Shown here: piece after piece, positions 1-8,034 of the stretch
Numbering within the stretch: the stretch's first letter is position 1
How the letters are laid out: the number at the start of each line of letters is the position of its first letter
Assembly (NCBI GenBank): GCA_015494815.1
Contig: WGAK01000030.1
Span: 1 to 13,837, forward strand
Direction of reading: 5' to 3'
Length of the DNA: 13,837 nucleotides
Origin: Anaerolineales bacterium
Lineage (GTDB): Bacteria; Chloroflexota; Anaerolineae; Anaerolineales; DRMV01
The notes under the pieces: generated by a model
What the model saw: the letters and a program-made list of their open reading frames with translations, nothing else
Databases searched by the model: none
Told to the model about the DNA's origin: nothing
Position numbers and translations under genes: made by a program

Positions 1-279
1 CAGCCCCTGCCCCGCGGTGATTTCCGCGTCTACCGCGGTGTGGCAGTCCAAGCAGAGCGTGCCCTGCACCTGCAACGGCGCATGGCAGGCGCGGCACTGC
101 TTCTCCAGCGCCGCGTGAGAAGGCACGCCGCCCAAAGGCTCGCCGCGGGCCTGCTGCGCGCTCAAAGGGCCCGGGCTGAACAGGGCCGGCCCGCGCCACC
201 ACCACAACATCGCGAAGACGGCCAGGCCCAACAGCACCGATGCACAGCCCCACGGGCCCTGGCGCTTTCGTGTTCGCAT
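1..279 (-). CDS. Membrane-anchored CxxCH (c-type haem) protein, N-terminal part
   Basis: Reading the minus strand from ATG at 279 gives 93 residues with no stop, running off the left edge, so the gene is partial at its 3' end. A basic start (MRTRKRQ) is followed by one hydrophobic segment at about residues 12-30, a probable signal anchor. Two CxxCH motifs follow close together, CRACH and CLDCH, about 13 residues apart. This is the spacing of doubled CxxCH multihaem proteins. By family knowledge such motifs bind haem c covalently outside the membrane and carry electrons; a zinc-ribbon role is the alternative, but the His after each second Cys favours haem. A strong ribosome binding site (AGGGAGG, 285-291) lies 5 nt before the ATG. 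The gene is divergent from aspS. The family cannot be fixed without the rest of the protein. Confidence 0.7.
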   Translation of the reverse strand, partial: MRTRKRQGPWGCASVLLGLAVFAMLWWWRGPALFSPGPLSAQQARGEPLGGVPSHAALEKQCRACHAPLQVQGTLCLDCHTAVDAEITAGQGL

Positions 280-298
280 GGCTCCCTCCCTGAGACAT

Positions 299-310
299 CG
301 CTCGCGAGCG
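299..310. repeat. 12-bp perfect palindrome in the CxxCH gene leader
   Basis: CGCTCGCGAGCG is a perfect palindrome lying between a possible -10 (TATAAG, minus strand, 312-317) and the ribosome binding site of the CxxCH gene. It sits where an operator would act on that gene. In DNA this GC-rich it could also be chance. Confidence 0.3.
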
Positions 311-311
311 G

Positions 312-317
312 CTTATA
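312..317 (-). promoter_or_regulatory. Possible -10 box for the CxxCH gene
   Basis: The minus strand reads TTGCATATAAG, giving TATAAG as a -10 candidate 33 nt before the ATG at 279. No clear -35 is visible and the TG is one base off the extended -10 spacing. This is a weak call, supported mainly by the AT-rich patch in a GC-rich background. Confidence 0.35.
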
Positions 318-396
318 TGCAAGACGCCTTCGGACGCGAAAAGATACGCGGCGGGGGGCGACAGGGGGCCAAAAAACCGCCGCCAGGGCCGCGATG

Positions 397-405
397 TGCT
401 ATAAT
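397..405 (+). promoter_or_regulatory. Extended -10 promoter of the aspS operon
   Basis: The sequence is TGCTATAAT, a perfect TATAAT preceded by TG at extended -10 spacing. No -35 hexamer is seen 17 bp upstream, as is usual for extended -10 promoters. Transcription should start near 411-413. It is the only good promoter before the seven-gene run that ends at 7848. Confidence 0.75.
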
Positions 406-411
406 TCAAAC

Positions 412-450
412 CCCGCGTCACCCGCCGGTGGGCCCACCGCGCGGGTTTTT
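412..450 (+). promoter_or_regulatory. Leader hairpin with T-run before aspS (attenuator-like)
   Basis: CCCGCG (412-417) pairs with CGCGGG (440-445), and TTTTT follows directly (446-450). An inner 12-bp palindrome GGTGGGCCCACC (427-438) extends the structure. It starts at the predicted transcript start and ends 15 nt before the ribosome binding site (GCGAGGAG, 465-472). The shape is that of an intrinsic terminator, so it could attenuate the operon, or it may protect the 5' end. The leader is far too short for a T-box. Its function is not shown. Confidence 0.5.
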
Positions 451-482
451 GGCGTGAGGCCCTTGCGAGGAGCAACCCCACC

Positions 483-2300
483 ATGTACAAAAGCCACTTT
501 TGCGGCACGCTGCGGCCCGAGCATGTCGGGCAGACCGTGACCCTGGCCGGTTGGGTCCACCGTCGCCGGGACCACGGCGGGGTGACCTTCATTGACCTGC
601 GCGACTACACGGGCCTGGTGCAAATCGTGGCCAGCCCCGAAATTGACGCCCAGGCCCACGCGGCCTTAGAGCAGGTGCGCGGCGAGTGGGTCATCCAGGT
701 GCAGGGCACGGTCCGCCGCCGCCCACCGGGCACCGAGAATCCCAAATTGCCCACCGGCGAGGTGGAAGTGGCGGTGCAGCAGGTGCAGGTGCTCAACCCG
801 GCCAGGCCCCTGCCCTTCGTGGTGTCCAAAGACGAACCCGTGGACGAGCATGTGCGGCTGAAGTACCGCTACCTGGACCTGCGGCGGGCGCGCATGCAGC
901 GCAACCTGCGCCTGCGCTATCGGGTCACCAAAATCATGCGCGACTTTTTGGACGCGCAGGGCTTCATCGAGGTGGAAACGCCCATTCTGTTCAAGAGCAC
1001 GCCCGAAGGCGCGCGCGACTATCTGGTGCCTTCGCGGCTGCATCCGGGCCATTTCTACGCGCTGCCCCAATCGCCGCAGCAACTCAAGCAGTTGCTCATG
1101 GTCGCGGGGGTGGACAAGTACTTCCAGATTGCCCGCTGTTTTCGCGACGAAGACCAGCGGGGCGACCGGCAGCCCGAGTTCACGCAACTGGACTTAGAGA
1201 TGGCCTTCGTGGACCGTCGCGAGGACATCATGGACCTGATTGAGGCCATGATGTTGACCATCGTGCGCCAGACCGTGCCCCACAAGCGGCTGCTGGCCGA
1301 GCCTTTCCCCCGGCTGACCTACGCGGAGGTCATGGCGCGCTTCGGCACCGACCGGCCCGACCTGCGCTTTGGCCTGGAGTTGCGCGACATCACGGACCTG
1401 GCCGCGGACACCGACTTTCGGGTCTTCAAGAGCGTGGCCCAAAAGGGCGGCCTGGTCAAGGGGCTGAACGCCCAGGGCCTGGCCGGCTACAGCCGCAAGC
1501 AACTTGACGAACTCACCCGCTTCGTGGGCCAGTTCGACGCCAAGGGCCTGGCGTACTTCATCCTGCCCCCCGAGGGCGGCGTCAAATCGCCCATCGCCAA
1601 GTTCTTCCCCGCGGGGGTGCTGGAGCGCATCGTCGAGCGCCTGGAAGGTCGGCCCGGTGACCTGCTGCTCTTCGTGGCCGACACCGACCCCGAGGTGGTC
1701 AACGAAAGCCTGGCCCGCCTGCGGCTGCTGCTGGGCGACCGCCTGGGCTTGCGGGACCCCGACACCCTGGCCTTCGCCTGGGTCGTTGACTTCCCCTTCG
1801 CCTATTGGGACGAAGAGGAGCAGCGTTGGGACCCCAGCCAGCATCCCTTCACCATGCCGTTGCCCGAAGATATTCCCTATCTGGAAAGCGACCCCGCGCG
1901 CGTGCGGGGCACGCAATACGACCTGGTGCTCAACGGCAACGAAGTCGCGGGCGGCAGCATCCGCATCCACCAGCGCGCGCTGCAAGAGCGGGTCTTTCGC
2001 CTCATCGGGCTGGACATGGACACCGCGCGGCAGCAGTTCGGGCACCTGCTGGAAGCCTTTGAGTACGGCGCACCGCCCCACGGCGGCATCGCGGTGGGGC
2101 TGGACCGGCTGGTCATGCTGCTGGCCGACGAGCCCAGCATCCGCGAGGTCATCGCCTTCCCCAAGAACCAGGCCGCGCGCGATGTCATGGCCGGCGCACC
2201 CGCACCCGTGACCGAGGAGCAATTGCGCGAACTGCACATTCGGGTGGTGCTGCCCGACGAGGACGACGCGGCGAAAGCCCGCGAGGCCGCCCCGGCCTGA
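483..2300 (+). CDS. aspS: Aspartate--tRNA ligase, bacterial type, probably non-discriminating
   Basis: The 605-residue product charges tRNA with aspartate in the cytosol. The length fits bacterial AspRS (about 590). An N-terminal OB anticodon-binding domain (about 1-110, with GWVHRRRDHGG) is followed by a class II catalytic core. Motif 1 lies in FLDAQGFIEVETPIL, motif 2 is FRDEDQRGDRQPEFTQLD with Arg221, and motif 3 is GLDR with Arg542. The bacterial GAD insertion occupies roughly 290-420. His31, and Gly83 in the PPGTENP stretch, resemble the non-discriminating enzymes of bacteria that make Asn-tRNA by transamidation, rather than the E. coli type (Leu/Lys). That implies Asp-tRNA(Asn) production and a GatCAB partner elsewhere; it is inference from two positions. 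The ATG has a GAGGAG site 10 nt upstream. It is the first gene of the operon. Confidence 0.97.
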   Translation: MYKSHFCGTLRPEHVGQTVTLAGWVHRRRDHGGVTFIDLRDYTGLVQIVASPEIDAQAHAALEQVRGEWVIQVQGTVRRRPPGTENPKLPTGEVEVAVQQVQVLNPARPLPFVVSKDEPVDEHVRLKYRYLDLRRARMQRNLRLRYRVTKIMRDFLDAQGFIEVETPILFKSTPEGARDYLVPSRLHPGHFYALPQSPQQLKQLLMVAGVDKYFQIARCFRDEDQRGDRQPEFTQLDLEMAFVDRREDIMDLIEAMMLTIVRQTVPHKRLLAEPFPRLTYAEVMARFGTDRPDLRFGLELRDITDLAADTDFRVFKSVAQKGGLVKGLNAQGLAGYSRKQLDELTRFVGQFDAKGLAYFILPPEGGVKSPIAKFFPAGVLERIVERLEGRPGDLLLFVADTDPEVVNESLARLRLLLGDRLGLRDPDTLAFAWVVDFPFAYWDEEEQRWDPSQHPFTMPLPEDIPYLESDPARVRGTQYDLVLNGNEVAGGSIRIHQRALQERVFRLIGLDMDTARQQFGHLLEAFEYGAPPHGGIAVGLDRLVMLLADEPSIREVIAFPKNQAARDVMAGAPAPVTEEQLRELHIRVVLPDEDDAAKAREAAPA

Positions 2301-2339
2301 CGCCGGCCCCCCAGTCTTTTCCCCCAGGAGAACGACGGT

Positions 2340-2972
2340 ATGGAACTCACCTGGCTCGGCCACCAAGCCTTCCGCCTGACCCAGCGCGGCAAAGCCACGG
2401 TCATCACCGACCCTTATGACCCCGACGCGGTGGGGCTCAAGCCCATCAAGGCCCGGGCCGATGTGGTCACCATCAGTCGCCACACGCCCCAGCAGGGCTT
2501 CGTCAAGGGCCTGCGCGGGGTCACCCATGTGCTGGACCGCCCCGGCGAGTACGAAATCGGCGGCGTGTTCATCATCGGCGTGCAGGTGCGCGGCCCCAAG
2601 GGCCACGACCCGCTGGAAGACATGCGGCTGGTGTTCACCTTGGACTACGAAGGGCTGACCGTGGCGCACCTGGGCGGGTTGCATCGCGTGCCGGCCCAGG
2701 CCGAAATCGAGGCCCTGGGCCCGGTGCAGGTGGCCCTGCTGCCCATCGGCGGCAACGGCAGCCTCAAGCCCGCCCAGGCCGCAGAGGTGGTCAGTTTGCT
2801 GGAACCTCACATCGTGGTGCCCATGGGCTATACGCACCGCCGCCCGCTGGAACGCTTTTTGAAGGAAATGGGAGTGACCGACCCGCAGCCGCGCGAAATG
2901 CTGCGCCTGCGGCCGTCGTCTTTGCCCTCCGAGACCCAGGTCGTGGTGCTGGAGCCCCGCCTGGGCGCGTGA
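2340..2972 (+). CDS. Beta-lactamase-fold (COG2220-like) protein with degraded metal sites
   Basis: This 210-residue protein starts like the UlaG/COG2220 group of Zn-dependent hydrolases: ELTWLGHQAFRL, then ITDPYDP with Asp24. Its later landmarks also match: PGEYEIGGVFI (68-78), HLGGL (110-114), LLPIGGNG (133-140) and VVPMGY (159-164). The residues that bind metal are largely missing. Where the family has S-H-x-H/D-x-x-H there is SRHTPQQ (46-52). The Asp usual after HLG is Gly113, and the His usual after PM is Gly163. I infer a fold kept without hydrolase chemistry, perhaps a binding or structural role; substrate is unknown. The ATG has AGGAG at 2326-2330. It lies 39 nt after aspS in the same operon. 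Confidence 0.85.
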   Translation: MELTWLGHQAFRLTQRGKATVITDPYDPDAVGLKPIKARADVVTISRHTPQQGFVKGLRGVTHVLDRPGEYEIGGVFIIGVQVRGPKGHDPLEDMRLVFTLDYEGLTVAHLGGLHRVPAQAEIEALGPVQVALLPIGGNGSLKPAQAAEVVSLLEPHIVVPMGYTHRRPLERFLKEMGVTDPQPREMLRLRPSSLPSETQVVVLEPRLGA

Positions 2973-3009
2973 CCCGTGAGCAGGCCCATCTCTCGAGAGG
3001 AGTGCAGCC

Positions 3010-3312
3010 GTGACTGTCAAACTGCTCATGACCTGGAACATCAAACCGGGCCGCGAACAGGAATACTTCGAGTTCATCGTGCAGGAATTCATCCCCGTGC
3101 TGGAACGCCTGGGCCTGCGGGCCGAAGACGCCTGGTTCACCGTGTATGGCGACTATCCGCAAATCCTCACCAGCGTCTTGGCCGAATCGCTGGACGATGT
3201 GGAACGGGCGCTGGCCTCGCCCGAGTGGAAGCAAGTGGCCGACCGGCTGCAAGACTTCGTCTCCGACTTCGAGTACAAAGTCGTCGAAGCCCGGCCGGGC
3301 TTTCAGTTGTAG
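3010..3312 (+). CDS. Small protein of likely dimeric alpha/beta-barrel fold, function unknown
   Basis: The 100-residue protein begins at GTG, chosen because GAGAGGAG (2995-3002) sits 7 nt before it. The pattern is beta-alpha-beta-beta-alpha-beta: a strand KLLMTWNIKPG, a helix rich in Glu/Phe (REQEYFEFIVQEFIPVLERLG), strands around AWFTVYGDYPQILTSVLAES, a helix with SPEWKQVADRLQDFV, and a final strand FEYKVVEA. This resembles the ferredoxin-like/Dabb (NIPSNAP or antibiotic-monooxygenase-like) folds. No catalytic residues, membrane segment or signal peptide is visible. It lies 37 nt after the beta-lactamase-fold gene and 16 nt before mutY, so it is co-transcribed. I cannot assign a function. 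Confidence 0.75.
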   Translation: MTVKLLMTWNIKPGREQEYFEFIVQEFIPVLERLGLRAEDAWFTVYGDYPQILTSVLAESLDDVERALASPEWKQVADRLQDFVSDFEYKVVEARPGFQL

Positions 3313-3328
3313 CCCTGTGAGTACCTCG

Positions 3329-4402
<1,074 letters not shown>

Positions 4403-4420
4403 CCCACCCCGGAGCCGCAC

Positions 4421-5383
4421 ATGGAAACCTCGTCGTCATCGGCTGCGTCGTCCACGGCCCGCCGCTGGCTGGCCGCCGCCCTGTTGGCCCACACGGGCTG
4501 GGGCGCGTATCCCGTGCTGGCCCGCTATTTGCAAACCGTGAGCAACCTGCCCAGCATGTCGCTCCTGGCCACCAGCATGACCGCGGCCGCGCTCTTCACC
4601 GCGCTCACCACCCGCCCGCGGGTGCGCTATCTGCTGCGCCAGCCCCTGATGGCCGCGCTGGTGCTGGTGGTCATGGTGCGCGCGGTGACCAACCTGCTGG
4701 CCGCACGCTTTGCCCCCGCGGTGTACGTGCAACTGGTCACCTTGGGCACGCCCTGGGTGGTGGCCTTGCTCAGCCGGCTGTTCTTCCGCGAGCCCGCGCC
4801 GCGCTACACGGGCCGCACCGCGCTGGTGGGCACCGTGGGGGCGGGGCTCATCTTGAGCGCGCAGGTAACCTCGCGCGCCGCAACCCCAACCTGGGACGCG
4901 CGCACGCTCCTGGGCCTGGGGTTGGCCGGGGTGAGCACCCTGAGCCTGGCCCTGTACATGCTGCTGGTGCGCCGCAGTCGGCACCACCGCTGGCGCGGCG
5001 AAGAGGTCTTTCTGGTGCAGTCCGTGGGGGTGCTGGCGGTCGGCTGGGGCGCGTCCCTGGCCCTGCGGGAGGACTGGTCGCCCTGGCTGCGGCTGCGCTG
5101 GCAAGACGGGCTGGTGTTCGCGGCCTTCGCGGGCCTGATTCTGTACGGCGCCAACCGGCTGCAGATTGCGGCCCTGCAGCGCGTCGGCGCGCGGGCCGTG
5201 AGCAGCCTGCTGCCCTGGCGCATGGTGGCCGTGCTGGTCATCGGCTTCGTGCTCCTGGGCGAACGCCTGACCGCGGTCCGCCAGGGCGTGGGAGTGGCCC
5301 TGGTCATGGCCGCGTTGTGGTGGTATCTTTGGAAAGGCGGCGACGCATCTTCACCCTCACGCGCCGCGGGGAGGCTTTCGTGA
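4421..5383 (+). CDS. DMT/EamA-family permease
   Basis: The 320-residue protein is almost wholly hydrophobic, with about ten membrane segments in two halves, as in EamA (drug/metabolite transporter) permeases. Family-like features are the opening ALLAHTGWGAYPVLARYL, the end of the first half with TLGTPWVVALLSRLFFREP, and the end of the second half with SSLLPWRMVAVLVIGFVLLGERL. In EamA proteins these are the helix-then-E-P/E-x-L signatures. It would export or import small metabolites at the inner membrane; the substrate cannot be read. The ATG has GGAG (4411-4414) 6 nt upstream. Its stop TGA overlaps the GTG start of recJ, so the two are translationally coupled. No function linked to repair is evident. 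Confidence 0.88.
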   Translation: METSSSSAASSTARRWLAAALLAHTGWGAYPVLARYLQTVSNLPSMSLLATSMTAAALFTALTTRPRVRYLLRQPLMAALVLVVMVRAVTNLLAARFAPAVYVQLVTLGTPWVVALLSRLFFREPAPRYTGRTALVGTVGAGLILSAQVTSRAATPTWDARTLLGLGLAGVSTLSLALYMLLVRRSRHHRWRGEEVFLVQSVGVLAVGWGASLALREDWSPWLRLRWQDGLVFAAFAGLILYGANRLQIAALQRVGARAVSSLLPWRMVAVLVIGFVLLGERLTAVRQGVGVALVMAALWWYLWKGGDASSPSRAAGRLS

Positions 5384-7080
5384 CCCTGACTTATCGCTGG
5401 GAAATTGCACCACCGCCGCCCCCCGAGGTACGCCAGACCCTGCACCGTTTTCCCCCGTTGTGGCAGCGGCTGCTCTACGCGCGGGGCATCACCGACTACG
5501 CCACGGCCAAAGCCTTCCTGGAGGCCCATCAACCGCCCTATGCCCGCGACCCCTTCGCGCTGCGGGACATGGAAGCCGCGACAGACCGCATCGCGTACGC
5601 CATTCGCCATCACGAGCCCATCGTAGTTTACGGCGATTACGATGTGGACGGCGTGACGGCCAACGCGCTGCTCACCCAAACCCTGCAAAGCCTGGGCGCG
5701 CAAGTGCGGCCCTACATCCCCAACCGCTTCGATGAAGGCTATGGACTGAACGCGGAGGCCCTCACCCGCCTGCACGCGGAGGGGGCCCGGCTGGTCGTCA
5801 CCGTGGACTGCGGCATCCGCCCGCCGGAGCCCGTGCGCCACGGCCAAAGCCTGGGGCTGGACATCGTGGTCACGGACCACCATCATCCCCCCGCGGAACT
5901 GCCACCCGCGCGGGCCGTGGTCAACCCGCGGCGGGCCGATGACCCCTATCCCGACAAAGCCCTGGCCGGCGTGGGCGTGGCGTACAAACTGGCCCAGGCC
6001 CTGCTGGCCCGGCTGGCCCCCGACCGCCAAGACGAGGCCCAGCGCCATCTGGACCTGGTCGCGCTGGGCACCGTGGCCGATGTGGTGCCCTTGCGGGGCG
6101 AAAACCGCCATCTGGTGCGCCGGGGGTTGCGCCTGCTGCGCCAGCCGCGCCGTCAGGGGCTGTATTCCCTCATGGGCGTGGCCGGCGTCAAGCCCGAGCG
6201 TGTCAACGCGGGCCACATCGGTTTCATTCTGGGACCGCGGCTCAATGCGGCCGGGCGGCTGGACTCCGCGATGGCTGCGCTGCGCCTGCTGCTCACCGAC
6301 GATGTGTGGGAAGCCGGGCGCCTGGCCCAACAACTGGATGTCCAAAACCGGCGGCGGCAGCAATTGACCGAAACCACGGTACAGGCCGCCCGCCAGATGG
6401 CCGTGCCCGACCCCGAGCGGCCGCCCTGGGTGCTCTTCGCCGCGCACCCCGACTTCAACCCCGGCGTGGTGGGGCTGGCCGCGGCCCGGCTGGTGGAACA
6501 GTTCCACCGGCCCGCGCTGGTGGCGCATGTGGACGGTGAATGGGTGCGCGGCTCGTGCCGCAGCATCCCCGAAGTGCACATCACCCAGGCCCTGGACCAA
6601 TGCGCCGCGCTGCTGGAGCGCTACGGCGGCCACGCCGCGGCCGCGGGCTTTACCGTGCATCGCTCGCGGCTGGAGGCCTTCGTCGAATGCCTGACCGCGG
6701 TGGTGCAAGCCCAACTGCGCGACCGCGACCTGCAGCCTGTGCTGCGGGCCGACGCCGAAGCCACGCTGGCCCAACTGAGCCCCGAATTGCTGCACGAGTT
6801 GCGCTGGCTGGAGCCCACCGGTATGGGCAATCCCCGGCCGCGCTTCGTGGTGCGGGGTGTGCGCCCCAAGGGCGTGCGGGTGATGGGCGCCCAGGGGCAG
6901 CATCTGCGCTTCACGGCCGACGACGGCACCGCGACCCGGCCCGCGGTGGCCTTTCGCCAGGCCGCGCGCTGGGCCGAACTGCCCCCGGTGGTGGATTTGC
7001 TGGTCACGCTGGATTGGAACCACTACAACGGCCGGCCTGCGCTACAATTGCAAGTGCGTGATATGCGGCCCGCGACCTGA
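5380..7080 (+). CDS. recJ: Single-stranded-DNA-specific 5'-3' exonuclease RecJ
   Basis: The 566-residue protein matches RecJ in length and order. DHH-family motifs are GDYDVDG (85-91), VTVDCGI (140-146), DHH at 166-168 and GTVADVVPL. Then come GPRLNAAGRLDSA, the DHHA1 domain with GGHAAAAGF (from 416), and a C-terminal OB-like domain opening with EPTGMGNPRPRF. The Asp and His residues of the DHH core bind Mn2+ for cleavage. RecJ degrades 5' ends in RecF-type recombination and mismatch or base-excision repair, which suits its place near mutY. GTG 5380 is chosen because GGGGAGG (5367-5373) lies just upstream and the codon overlaps the stop of the permease as GTGA. An in-frame ATG at 5317 would lie inside the permease gene with no ribosome binding site. 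All key residues are present. Confidence 0.96.
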   Translation: MTLTYRWEIAPPPPPEVRQTLHRFPPLWQRLLYARGITDYATAKAFLEAHQPPYARDPFALRDMEAATDRIAYAIRHHEPIVVYGDYDVDGVTANALLTQTLQSLGAQVRPYIPNRFDEGYGLNAEALTRLHAEGARLVVTVDCGIRPPEPVRHGQSLGLDIVVTDHHHPPAELPPARAVVNPRRADDPYPDKALAGVGVAYKLAQALLARLAPDRQDEAQRHLDLVALGTVADVVPLRGENRHLVRRGLRLLRQPRRQGLYSLMGVAGVKPERVNAGHIGFILGPRLNAAGRLDSAMAALRLLLTDDVWEAGRLAQQLDVQNRRRQQLTETTVQAARQMAVPDPERPPWVLFAAHPDFNPGVVGLAAARLVEQFHRPALVAHVDGEWVRGSCRSIPEVHITQALDQCAALLERYGGHAAAAGFTVHRSRLEAFVECLTAVVQAQLRDRDLQPVLRADAEATLAQLSPELLHELRWLEPTGMGNPRPRFVVRGVRPKGVRVMGAQGQHLRFTADDGTATRPAVAFRQAARWAELPPVVDLLVTLDWNHYNGRPALQLQVRDMRPAT

Positions 7081-7104
7081 GCAGGCCGAAGAGGAGGAAT
7101 TGCC

Positions 7105-7848
7105 ATGAAGCAACCCGTTTCGCGGCCGCCGGCCCCTCGCGCCTGGGCGACGGCCGCGTTCGCGGCGGGCCTGGTGTTGGGGCTGTTCTTGCTAGCCGGC
7201 ATTGCCTGGGCCAACTTCGAGGCCCGGCTGTTCTATCCATCCGACTTCTTCACCCCCGGCAGCAAGCGCGAACGGCTGCGCGGCTTGCAATGCCCCCTGG
7301 TCGTGGCCCAGGACGAAACCGCGCAACTGCGCCTGCGGCTGCGCAATCCGCTGGACCGACCGCTGCGCCGCTTCGTGCGCATCACCGTGGCCCTGCGCCA
7401 CGTGCTGCTGGTGGACCAGGACAAAGTCTGGCTGGATTTCGCCCCCCACGAGACCAAAATCGTGACCTGGGACATCCCGGCCTCGGAGGGGGTCTACGGC
7501 GGTTGGTTTTTGATGACCAGCGTGTACGCGGGCGCCACGGGGGATTTGGCCCCTGGGCTCAACGACTGCGGCATTTGGGTGTGGCCCGTGCGGCACATCC
7601 CCGGCGCCTGGGCGTTGAGCGCGGCCTTTGGGCTGGCCTTTGGGCTGATGGCCGCGGGGCTGTTCCCGGGCGGCCTGAGCGCGACCTCGGGCACCGCGCG
7701 CGGGCTGTTTGCCGCGTATCTGGTGGCCTGGCTGGCCCAGGTAGCCCTGCGGGCGTGGGTGTTCAGCGCCGCGGTGCTGGCCTTGCTGGCCCTGGGCCTG
7801 CTCATGGGGCTGCTGCAACACCTCGGCGGCGACGACGGCGGCCCGTGA
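7105..7848 (+). CDS. Membrane protein with external beta-rich domain, unknown function
   Basis: The 247-residue protein has one N-terminal membrane helix (about 15-36), then a soluble region of about 130 residues, then three hydrophobic segments to the C terminus (about 168-240). The soluble part is rich in strands and contains RLRLRNPLDRPLRRFVRITV and KIVTWDIPASEGVYGGWF, which read like an Ig/fibronectin-type domain facing outward. Two Cys residues lie in this part (GLQCPLVV and LNDCGIWV) and may pair. A strong site, GAGGAGG (7091-7097), precedes the ATG by 7 nt. It lies 24 nt after recJ and is probably the last gene of the operon. I do not recognise the family, and co-transcription with recJ does not show a shared function. 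Confidence 0.8.
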   Translation: MKQPVSRPPAPRAWATAAFAAGLVLGLFLLAGIAWANFEARLFYPSDFFTPGSKRERLRGLQCPLVVAQDETAQLRLRLRNPLDRPLRRFVRITVALRHVLLVDQDKVWLDFAPHETKIVTWDIPASEGVYGGWFLMTSVYAGATGDLAPGLNDCGIWVWPVRHIPGAWALSAAFGLAFGLMAAGLFPGGLSATSGTARGLFAAYLVAWLAQVALRAWVFSAAVLALLALGLLMGLLQHLGGDDGGP

Positions 7849-7902
7849 CCGCGACCGCGGCGCGCCGCAACGACCTTCCCCCTAACCCTCGCGACGACAC
7901 AC

Positions 7903-7925
7903 ACCGCGGGGCCGCGGCCCGCGGT
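7903..7925. repeat. Inverted repeat at the end of the operon
   Basis: ACCGCGGG (7903-7910) and CCCGCGGT (7918-7925) form a perfect 8-bp stem around a 7-nt loop. It lies 55 nt after the membrane protein gene and 12 nt before the -35 box of the lipoprotein promoter. It has no T-run, so it may be a weak or factor-assisted terminator, or an operator for the next promoter. Confidence 0.35.
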
Positions 7926-7936
7926 GCGCAGGCCCA

Positions 7937-7965
7937 TTGACGCGGGGCCGCGCGATTTATACAAT
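7937..7965 (+). promoter_or_regulatory. Promoter of the SH3-domain lipoprotein gene
   Basis: TTGACG (7937-7942) and TACAAT (7960-7965) are 17 bp apart, close to the sigma-70-type consensus. An overlapping TATACA (7958-7963) could serve instead. The transcript should start near 7972, leaving about 63 nt of leader. Confidence 0.72.
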
Positions 7966-7983
7966 GAAAATGACCCAATCGTC

Positions 7984-8020
7984 GGCCTGGCCCTGGGCCG
8001 AAACCCTGTCCAGGCCTTTT
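7984..8020 (+). promoter_or_regulatory. Leader hairpin with T-run before the lipoprotein gene
   Basis: GGCCTGG (7984-7990) pairs with CCAGGCC (8010-8016), and TTTT (8017-8020) follows directly. The ribosome binding site AGGAGG (8024-8029) starts 3 nt later. This is the shape of an intrinsic terminator inside a 5' leader, like those before aspS and the MFS gene. It may attenuate expression or shape access to the ribosome site. Confidence 0.45.
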
Positions 8021-8034
8021 GCGAGGAGGCTATG

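Noticed and set aside
406..482. T-box riboswitch before aspS, suggested by GGTGGGCCCACCGCG resembling the T-box sequence
   Set aside because: Only about 70 nt separate the promoter from the start codon, with no room for stem I and a specifier loop. The similarity is explained by the GC stem and palindrome.
40..540. Plus-strand open frame of 166 codons over the left end
   Set aside because: It overlaps the CxxCH gene on the opposite strand, runs through the aspS promoter and leader, and its Arg/Ala/Gln-rich translation has no recognisable domain.
1194..3140. Long minus-strand open frame of 648 codons across aspS and the next gene
   Set aside because: It is antisense to clear AspRS and beta-lactamase-fold genes, has no ribosome binding site and its translation is low-complexity (His/Gln/Gly/Ala-rich), as expected of a shadow frame in GC-rich DNA.
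4804..7023. Minus-strand open frame of 739 codons opposite the permease and recJ
   Set aside because: Lies wholly opposite two well-supported genes. Its composition is that of an antisense shadow and no domain is recognisable.
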